Positions 57,981 to 64,000 of a stretch of DNA of 64,000 nt are shown here, piece by piece. This DNA comes from Cohnella ginsengisoli (GTDB lineage Bacteria; Bacillota; Bacilli; Paenibacillales; Paenibacillaceae), in contig NZ_JAPDHZ010000002.1 in assembly GCF_029525555.1 (NCBI RefSeq), positions 1,153,868 to 1,217,867 on the forward strand. Reading direction: 5' to 3'. Made by a program: the position numbers and the translations under genes. Below the pieces are notes generated by a model. It did not search any database. It saw nothing but the letters and a program-made list of their open reading frames with translations, and was not told where the DNA came from. How positions within the stretch are numbered: the first letter of the stretch is position 1; every line of letters starts with the position of its first letter.

Positions 57981-60083
57981 TCAGATCGCGCTGCCAATCG
58001 CCGCTGCGGGCACGGCCGGCTTCGGCGCCGGCACGGATGCCTTCTGCACCGCTACCCGGCCGGAGAAGAACACCGCGCCGCCGCCCATATCGGACAGCCG
58101 GTCCGGCGTAAGCGCGTTGACGGTCGCGCTGCGGCCGTCGCCTTTGTCCGCCCAAAGACCCTGGCTGACGACGATGCCGGGCAGAACGTCCTCGCCGACC
58201 GAAGCCGTCAGCCAGGCTTCGCCGCGTTCGTTCCAGAGTCGCACCTCGTCTCCCTCGACGATGCCGAGCGATTCCGCATCCGCTGCGTTCATGTGCAGCT
58301 TCGGCGTCTTTTCCATGCTCGCATGCTTGTCGTTGTTCGAAAACGTCGAGTTCAAGAAATTGTGGTTCGGCGCCGGAATGAACGCGAACGGGAACGCTTC
58401 GTTCCCCTCCTCTACCAGCGGCGCATACGTCGGCAGCGGCGGCAAGCCGCGGCGCTCCATCGCCTGCGAATACAGCTCGATCTTGCCGCTCGGCGTCCGC
58501 AGCCGACCAGGGAACAGCGGCTTCACGTCCGCGCGCACGAATTGCTTTTCCACCAACGCTTCGTAAGTGACCGGGGCATAGGCAGGATTGCCCGGGAAAT
58601 CGACAGCCTGTCGAATCATCTCTGCGTCGTCGTCTTTAAACGCCTCGTCCCCGTACCCCATCCCCGCTGCGAGCATTCGGAACACCTCGTTGTTCGATTT
58701 GCTCTCCCCGTAAGGCGCCACGACCGGCTGCTGAATCTGCACGTAATGATGCCAATAGGAATGGTAAAGGTCCGTGTTCTCGAAGGCCGAAGTCGCCGGG
58801 AGCACGATATCCGCGTACTTGGCCGTCTCGGTCAGGAACAGGTCGTGCACGACGGTAAACAGATCCTCGCGCGCCAGTCCCTCCCGCACTTTATTCGACT
58901 CGGGCGCGACGACGGCGGGATTGCTGTTGTAGACATATAGCGAAGAGATCGGCGGATCAAGGGCCAGCAGCGCGCTGCCGATCCGGTTCATGTTGACGCG
59001 CCGCGCTTGCCGGCCGCCGCGCAGGTCGGGGCGCTCAAGCGCCTTGGCATTGTGCCCGACATAGCCGCCGTTGCCCTTGATCGCCCCGCCTCCCGGCACG
59101 AGCCATTGTCCCGTCAACGCAGGCAGGCAAGCGATCGCCCGCACGTTCATGCCGCCGTTGTCGTGATGCTGGATGCCGTTGCCGATGCGAATGAACGAAG
59201 GCGACGTGCGTCCATAGAGCCTCGCCAGCTCCACGATATCCGCTTCCGGCACGCCGGTGACGGCCGACACGGTCGCCGGATCGTAGGCAGCCGCATGCGC
59301 CCGAAGCTCTTCGTGACCAACCGTATATTCGCGTAAAAACGCCTCGTCCGTCATCCCCTCCGCGAACAGCACGTGCATGATGCCGAGCGCCAGCGCCGTG
59401 TCCGTGCCGGGACGGAGCGGGATGAACCAATCCGCCCACTTGCCGGTTCGGTTGCGGTGGACGTCGATCGCGACGATCTTCGCGCCGGCCTTGCGCGCCT
59501 GCTCGGCGATCGTGACCTGATGCATATTCGTGCTGACCGCGTTGATGCCCCAGAAGATGAACAGCTTGGCATGGACCGTTTGCTCCGGATCGGTGCCGTA
59601 GCTGCCGCCCATCGTATAGCGATAACCGACCGTTCCCGCCGCTTCGCAGATCGTCTGGTCCAGCTCGGAGGCGTTCATCCGGTTAAAAAAACGGGTACCC
59701 ATTCCTTCCGTCCCGATGCGGCCCATGTTGCCGTAGAAGCTATATGGCAGTATACTTTCGGAACCTCGTTCCGCGATGAGCGTTTTCCACCGATCTGTGA
59801 TTTCCGCGATCGCTTCATCCCAGGAGATCGGCACGAACCGTCCCTCGCCCTTCGGGCCGATGCGTCGAAGCGGCGTCGTGAGCCGCTTGCCGTCATAGAT
59901 GCGCGCCGCCATATGGCGCACTTTGTTGCAGATCGCGCCGCGGGTAACCGGATGCTCCGGGTCTCCTTCGACCTTGACGATGACCCCGTCGCGCTTGTGC
60001 ACGAGCAAGCCGCATTGGTCCGGGCAATCGAGCGAGCAAACCGAATGAAACACGCCGTCCCGCCGAGCGGAATAATCGTTCAT
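57981..60083 (-). CDS. Molybdopterin oxidoreductase (formate dehydrogenase/DMSO reductase family, YyaE-like)
   Basis: 700 residues. N-terminal 4Fe-4S site CSLDCPDQCG with AICNKVR; Mo-bisMGD binding regions follow (PISWDEAIAEI, FWGINAVSTNM, FIRIGNGIQHHDNGG); C-terminal molydopterin-dinucleotide domain (GDEVRLWNERGEA). Cys in LDQTICEAAG is a possible Mo ligand. No Tat signal, partner subunit or quinone subunit is visible, so it is a soluble single-subunit enzyme of unknown substrate. ATG 60083 after AAAGGGAG; a GTG four codons earlier is possible. Confidence 0.87.
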   Translation of the reverse strand: MNDYSARRDGVFHSVCSLDCPDQCGLLVHKRDGVIVKVEGDPEHPVTRGAICNKVRHMAARIYDGKRLTTPLRRIGPKGEGRFVPISWDEAIAEITDRWKTLIAERGSESILPYSFYGNMGRIGTEGMGTRFFNRMNASELDQTICEAAGTVGYRYTMGGSYGTDPEQTVHAKLFIFWGINAVSTNMHQVTIAEQARKAGAKIVAIDVHRNRTGKWADWFIPLRPGTDTALALGIMHVLFAEGMTDEAFLREYTVGHEELRAHAAAYDPATVSAVTGVPEADIVELARLYGRTSPSFIRIGNGIQHHDNGGMNVRAIACLPALTGQWLVPGGGAIKGNGGYVGHNAKALERPDLRGGRQARRVNMNRIGSALLALDPPISSLYVYNSNPAVVAPESNKVREGLAREDLFTVVHDLFLTETAKYADIVLPATSAFENTDLYHSYWHHYVQIQQPVVAPYGESKSNNEVFRMLAAGMGYGDEAFKDDDAEMIRQAVDFPGNPAYAPVTYEALVEKQFVRADVKPLFPGRLRTPSGKIELYSQAMERRGLPPLPTYAPLVEEGNEAFPFAFIPAPNHNFLNSTFSNNDKHASMEKTPKLHMNAADAESLGIVEGDEVRLWNERGEAWLTASVGEDVLPGIVVSQGLWADKGDGRSATVNALTPDRLSDMGGGAVFFSGRVAVQKASVPAPKPAVPAAAIGSAI

Positions 60084-60181
60084 TTCCAAATTCACTCCCT
60101 TTAAATCCGTGCCCCCATTTTAACACAAAGAAGACGAATCCGCCGTCCTAAACGGTCGAATCCGCCTGCTTGAACTGCCCG

Positions 60182-60913
60182 TTATACCTTCCCCGCAATT
60201 CCTGTCTTCCGGCTGACCGTCAGCTTATATCCGACGCCCCGGATCGACTCGATCTGAACCGATTGCTGGTTCAGCTCGAGCTTCTTGCGCAGCGAGCTGA
60301 CATGCACGTCCACTGTCCGCTGTCCGCCGATATAGTCGAAGCCCCATACGACATTCATCAGGTCGTCGCGCGTGATGACGATGCCCGGGCGCTCGGCCAG
60401 GTACAGCAGCACCTCGAACTCCTTCGGACGAAGCGTGATCCATTCGCTGCCGACCTGCACCTCGTATTTGTCCGGATAAATCTGCAGCGCGCCGAGCGAG
60501 ATCACCTTTTCGCCGGTCGGATCGGACTTGGGCCTGGCTTCTTCGTTGCGCGAGCGCCGCAGCACCGCCGACGTGCGGGCGAGCAGCTCCGCGACGCCGA
60601 AAGGCTTGGTGATGTAGTCGTCCGCGCCAAGCTTAAGCCCCTGCACGACCTCTTCTTCCGCGTTTCGGGCGGTGAGGATGATGACCGGCGTCTTGACGCC
60701 GTGCTGGCGCAGCTTCTGCAGCACCTCGAAGCCGTTCATCCCGGGCAGCATCAAATCCAGAAATATAATCGCGTATTCGTCTTGAATCGCCTTGTGCAGT
60801 CCCTCGGCGCCGTTGCCGATCACTTCGGTCTCATAACCGTCCTGCGACAAGTTGTACGTGACCAGACGCGCTATCGTAGGTTCGTCTTCAATAATGAGCA
60901 CCTTGTCCGACAT
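60182..60913 (-). CDS. phoP: OmpR-family response regulator PhoP
   Basis: 243 residues. VLIIEDEP and IIFLDLMLPGMNG (phospho-Asp), ILTARN, ITKPFGVAEL; winged helix with LRPKEFEVLLYL and RTVDVHVSSLRKKL. ATG at 60913 after GGAGGAG. With the downstream kinase gene it is the phosphate-type PhoPR pair; I name it by family and synteny, and pho boxes were not searched. Confidence 0.88.
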   Translation of the reverse strand: MSDKVLIIEDEPTIARLVTYNLSQDGYETEVIGNGAEGLHKAIQDEYAIIFLDLMLPGMNGFEVLQKLRQHGVKTPVIILTARNAEEEVVQGLKLGADDYITKPFGVAELLARTSAVLRRSRNEEARPKSDPTGEKVISLGALQIYPDKYEVQVGSEWITLRPKEFEVLLYLAERPGIVITRDDLMNVVWGFDYIGGQRTVDVHVSSLRKKLELNQQSVQIESIRGVGYKLTVSRKTGIAGKV

Positions 60914-61027
60914 AAGCTCCTCCAGTCCGATCGGTCCGTCTGACGTCCCGGCCTCTCCAGTCAATTTATCATGTCGCCGTAAATCCAGCATTATCCGAAT
61001 GTCAACGCCACGTAAAATAACGTAATG

Positions 61028-62836
61028 CTAATAGTCTTGAATAAGCGGCAGCTCGATCACGAACGTCGATCCGACGCCTACCGTGCTTTCCACCCGGATC
61101 GTGCCGTGATGCAGCTCCACCAGGTGCTTGACGATCGACAGCCCCAGACCCGTGCCGCCGGAGCTGCGCGAGCGGGCTTTGTCGACGCGGTAAAACCGCT
61201 CGAAAATTCGGGGCAGGTCCTTCTTCGGGATGCCGATGCCCGTGTCGGAAACCATAATCCGGACATGCTCTTCGAAGTCTCCGCCATCTTCGCTCTCGAC
61301 GATGATCGCCTTCACCCGCACCCTGCCGCCTTCCGGCGTATAGCTGATGCCGTTCTGCAACAAGTTCAGCGTGATCTGTCCGAGCCGGTCCTCGTCGGCC
61401 TCGATGAACAGCTCCTCGGGCGCGTCGAGCTCCAGCGAGATTTCCTTCTTGGCGGCCTCCGTCCCGAGGAACTCCAGCTGTCTCTCCAGGAAGGACCGGA
61501 GGTCGATCGGGGAAAATTGCAGCGGCGAACGCCGCGACTCGATCTTGGACAGCTCCAGGATATCGCCGATCAGCCGGTTCAGCCTGTCGCTCTCTTCCTG
61601 GATGATCTTCAAGAAGGATCGCGCCGTCTCCGGATCGTTGACCGCGCCGGCAAGCAGCGTCTCCGCGAAGCCTTTGACCGCGGCGACCGGCGTCTTGAGC
61701 TCGTGGGACACGTTGGCGACGAACTCGCTGCGCATCCGCTCGAGACGGCGGATCGCGCTCACGTCCTGCAGGACGAGGAGCAAACCCGGCGCCGTATCGT
61801 CGTCCATCGGGATCGGCACCAGATGGAGCTCGAGCAGCCGTTCCTCCGGATAGTAAACCGTGAGCTCCTCGTGAATCGGCTCGCCGATATCGAAGCCGCT
61901 GCGAATGAGCTGCAGCAGCTCGTACTGCTGCTTGGCTTCGGTATAGCTGCGGCCGACCCGTTCCCGGGCCAGGCTGCCCAGCAATAGCTCCGCGCTTCGA
62001 TTGTAGATGCGGATCCGGCCGTCCGGGCCGATCATGACGACGCCGCTGATCATGTGATCGAGCACCGACTGCAGATGGAGCTCGTTCCTGCGGATCTCGC
62101 CCATATGATCCTGCAGATTGGCGGCCATCGCGTTGAGCGCTCGGCCGAGCTCGCCGATCTCGTCCTTGCCCGCGTCGGGAATGCGGACCTTGTAGTCCAT
62201 GCCCGCCATTCGCTTCGCCGCGGACGTCATGCGTTCCAGCGGGCGCGTGACGCTAAGCGCCACCCTGTAGCTGACGAGCGCGGCCAACGCGAATACCGCC
62301 AGCAAGCCGAGCGCGAGCGCCATCCACATGCGATCCAGGCTTTTCTCCACGGCCGAGAGGGACATGGCCAGCCGGATGACGCCGAGCGTCTCTCCGGTCT
62401 CGCCGTTTTTGGACGCGTATGCGACGTACAGCATGTTTTCGTCAAGCGTATCGCTGTGCCGAATGCTCCGGCCCATGCCGCTCTGCATCGCTTCCCGCAC
62501 TTCTTCGCGTCCGGCATGATTGTCCATCGTGCCCGGCGCGTGATCCGAATCCCCGAGCACCTCGCCGTCGGTCGCGATGTACGTGACCCGCATGTCCGCG
62601 AGCTCCTTGAACCGGATCGCCTGCGATTCCAGATATTCGGTCTGCGCCGTCTTGGACTCGCCCTTTGGCCAAGGCGCCGCGGCAGAGAGCACGCGAAGCT
62701 GCGTCTCCATGTGGCTGCCGAGCGCTTCAAGATGATTGTGCTTGTAAAACTGTCCCGTGAAAATGCCCGCCGCCAGCACGGACAACCCGATGAGCAGCAT
62801 AAACAACGCGGTCAGCTTCAAGCGGAATTTGCTCAT
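61028..62836 (-). CDS. phoR: PhoR-type sensor histidine kinase
   Basis: 602 residues. N-terminal helix KLTALFMLLIGLSVLAAG, extracellular PAS-like sensor, helix (MALALGLLAVFALAALVSY), HAMP, PAS, then VANVSHELKTPVAAVKGFAE with the phospho-His and ATPase boxes (NLLQNGISYTP, VSDTGIGIPKKD, GGTGLGLSIVKHL). Start set at the ATG 62836 beside GGGAG to match the family; two earlier starts exist. Encoded before PhoP in transcription order reversed: the kinase gene lies upstream on this strand, 114 bases from phoP. Confidence 0.9.
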   Translation of the reverse strand: MSKFRLKLTALFMLLIGLSVLAAGIFTGQFYKHNHLEALGSHMETQLRVLSAAAPWPKGESKTAQTEYLESQAIRFKELADMRVTYIATDGEVLGDSDHAPGTMDNHAGREEVREAMQSGMGRSIRHSDTLDENMLYVAYASKNGETGETLGVIRLAMSLSAVEKSLDRMWMALALGLLAVFALAALVSYRVALSVTRPLERMTSAAKRMAGMDYKVRIPDAGKDEIGELGRALNAMAANLQDHMGEIRRNELHLQSVLDHMISGVVMIGPDGRIRIYNRSAELLLGSLARERVGRSYTEAKQQYELLQLIRSGFDIGEPIHEELTVYYPEERLLELHLVPIPMDDDTAPGLLLVLQDVSAIRRLERMRSEFVANVSHELKTPVAAVKGFAETLLAGAVNDPETARSFLKIIQEESDRLNRLIGDILELSKIESRRSPLQFSPIDLRSFLERQLEFLGTEAAKKEISLELDAPEELFIEADEDRLGQITLNLLQNGISYTPEGGRVRVKAIIVESEDGGDFEEHVRIMVSDTGIGIPKKDLPRIFERFYRVDKARSRSSGGTGLGLSIVKHLVELHHGTIRVESTVGVGSTFVIELPLIQDY

Positions 62837-63018
62837 GTGCGCTCCCGTGCGGCTTGCCATGCGTATAGCCAATCCTCCAATTGCCGACTTTTCTTTATCT
62901 TAACACAGGAGTATTAGCGCAGTGTAAATTCAGGCCAACTTAACAGACCGATAGGGATGTCTCCGCCGGCAGATGTAAGTTATAGTAAAGCGAGGAACGA
63001 ATAAGGAGGAACCGCGAT

Positions 63019-63630
63019 ATGCAGCAGCATCACTTTATAGCGTATTTATACCGTCTGCGATACATTGAACGCTGGAGCCTTATGCGCAACTCGACCAAAG
63101 AAAACGTCGCCGAGCATTCCTACCATACCGCGCTGCTCGCCCACTTGCTGTGCACGATCGCCAAAGACGTATTCGGGCGGGACGTCGATCCTGACAAGGC
63201 GGCGAGCCGCGCGTTGTTTCACGATGCGACCGAAGTGATCACCGGGGATATCCCGACGCCCGTCAAGCATCACAATCCCGCGCTGCTATCGAACTTCAGG
63301 GACCTGGAGCGGTTGGCCGCCGAACGGCTGCTCGGCACCGTGCCGCCCGAGCTCATCGATGCATACGAGCCTCTGCTTATGCGGCAGACGCAAGACGACG
63401 AGCTGAACCGATACGTCAAAGCCGCCGATATCCTCGACGGCTATCTCAAATGCGTATCGGAGATGTCGGCCGGCAACCGCGAGTTCGCGACCGCGCGCAG
63501 GCAGTTCGAGGGCCGTCTCGCCGCGCTCGGGATGCCGGAGATCGACTGGTTCCTGAACCGGCTCGCCCCGAGCTTCGAAAAGACGATCGACGAGCTGTCC
63601 GAACGGGAGCTTGACGCCGATGCCGATTAA
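63019..63630 (+). CDS. yfbR: YfbR-like 5'-deoxynucleotidase (HD domain)
   Basis: 203 residues. HD-domain metal ligands: VAEHSYHTALLAHLL, LFHDATEVITGDIPTPVK and a late Asp in YVKAADILDGYLKC. Removes phosphate from deoxyribonucleoside monophosphates. RBS AAGGAGGAACCGCG. Its stop overlaps the start of the next gene. Confidence 0.92.
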   Translation: MQQHHFIAYLYRLRYIERWSLMRNSTKENVAEHSYHTALLAHLLCTIAKDVFGRDVDPDKAASRALFHDATEVITGDIPTPVKHHNPALLSNFRDLERLAAERLLGTVPPELIDAYEPLLMRQTQDDELNRYVKAADILDGYLKCVSEMSAGNREFATARRQFEGRLAALGMPEIDWFLNRLAPSFEKTIDELSERELDADAD

Positions 63631-64000
63631 GGAGACCGGCTTAAGTCGAGTATTGTCCATCGCAAAAGATTCGCTATGGATCGTCATTCCGCTGATTATC
63701 GCTGCCGCGATCTTCGGTTATAAGTATCATTTTCCGAAGCGAATCGCCGCCGACTATCCGGCCGTCGAATATCGGACCGGAGATCCGTCTTCCGCGGAGC
63801 AAACGAACATACACGTGAACGGCAAGCTGTACCGGCCTTTGTTTCGTGATCCGTATTTTAAAGGGCGCATCGCGATCGATAAGTATGAATTCACCGGTTC
63901 TGCGGATTATTCGATGTTTACGATCATGTTCACTAGCGACATCCAAAACGGCTGGGGCCTACTGAGCTTCAGTACTTACTTAAATCATATGCCTTCGATA
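63620..64000 (+). CDS. Membrane-anchored protein, cut by window end
   Basis: 127 codons are present without a stop. Starts MPIKETGLSRVL inside the end of yfbR (11-base overlap), suggesting translational coupling. One helix, LWIVIPLIIAAAIFGYKYHF, then an extracytoplasmic part (VNGKLYRPLFRDPYFKG, DYSMFTIMFTSDIQNGWG). Not recognised; the C-terminus is missing. Confidence 0.7.
   Translation, partial: MPIKETGLSRVLSIAKDSLWIVIPLIIAAAIFGYKYHFPKRIAADYPAVEYRTGDPSSAEQTNIHVNGKLYRPLFRDPYFKGRIAIDKYEFTGSADYSMFTIMFTSDIQNGWGLLSFSTYLNHMPSI

Overview
This 64 kb window is ordinary chromosome from a GC-rich, endospore-forming Firmicute of the Paenibacillaceae (Paenibacillus/Cohnella-like). Evidence: Spo0E and CotF family proteins; Gram-positive leader RNAs (SAM-I riboswitch before metA, TPP riboswitch before thiC, Phe T-box before pheST); strong Shine-Dalgarno sites with some GTG/TTG starts; and the pheS-pheT-zapA...mutS2 gene order known from Bacilli. 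I saw no rRNA, tRNA, prophage, transposase or CRISPR array.

Layout. 1-8.3 kb: metA with SAM riboswitch, corA behind a long structured leader, a MATE exporter, an HRDC protein, nitric oxide synthase oxygenase, two small conserved proteins, a 5'-3' exonuclease. 8.4-13.9 kb: aminotransferase, site-2 protease, ArsC/Spx-like protein, RluA-type pseudouridine synthase, PduO, CobU, Spo0E-like protein. 14-18.8 kb: alaR-alaT, CotF-like pair, cysK, and a cluster of zinc-ribbon protein, 27-residue membrane peptide and DUF350 protein. 18.8-30 kb: mutS2, a YvlD-like membrane protein, a cupredoxin lipoprotein, a giant 1206-residue ZapA with a very long coiled coil, pheT, pheS, T-box. 30.1-37.6 kb: the thiamine operon thiC-F-E-S-G-O-D under a TPP riboswitch. 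37.7-38.3 kb: an array of eleven 51-bp hairpin repeats. 38.3-49.8 kb: YcnI, a sugar ABC transporter with YesM/YesN-type two-component system, then YcnJ with a NarL-type two-component system. 50-54.4 kb: small metabolic and redox proteins. 54.5-57.5 kb: a peroxide/thiol operon (PerR-like, atypical OmpR regulator, TrxB, peroxiredoxin). 57.5-57.9 kb: a second, unrelated 51-bp repeat array. 58-64 kb: molybdopterin oxidoreductase, PhoP-PhoR, YfbR-like nucleotidase and the start of a membrane protein cut by the window end.

Functional links. The thiamine operon covers both precursor branches and their coupling (ThiC, ThiD for the pyrimidine; ThiO, ThiS, ThiF, ThiG for the thiazole; ThiE joins them). 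PerR, TrxB and peroxiredoxin form one co-directional thiol-peroxide unit. YcnI and YcnJ are copper partners separated here by a sugar-uptake island.

Quality warning. At least ten genes are broken by single-base length differences, nearly all +1 and nearly all in homopolymers, and each reads as a full-length protein once one base is removed or added. I treat these as probable sequence errors, not pseudogenes, and give the repair position in each entry.
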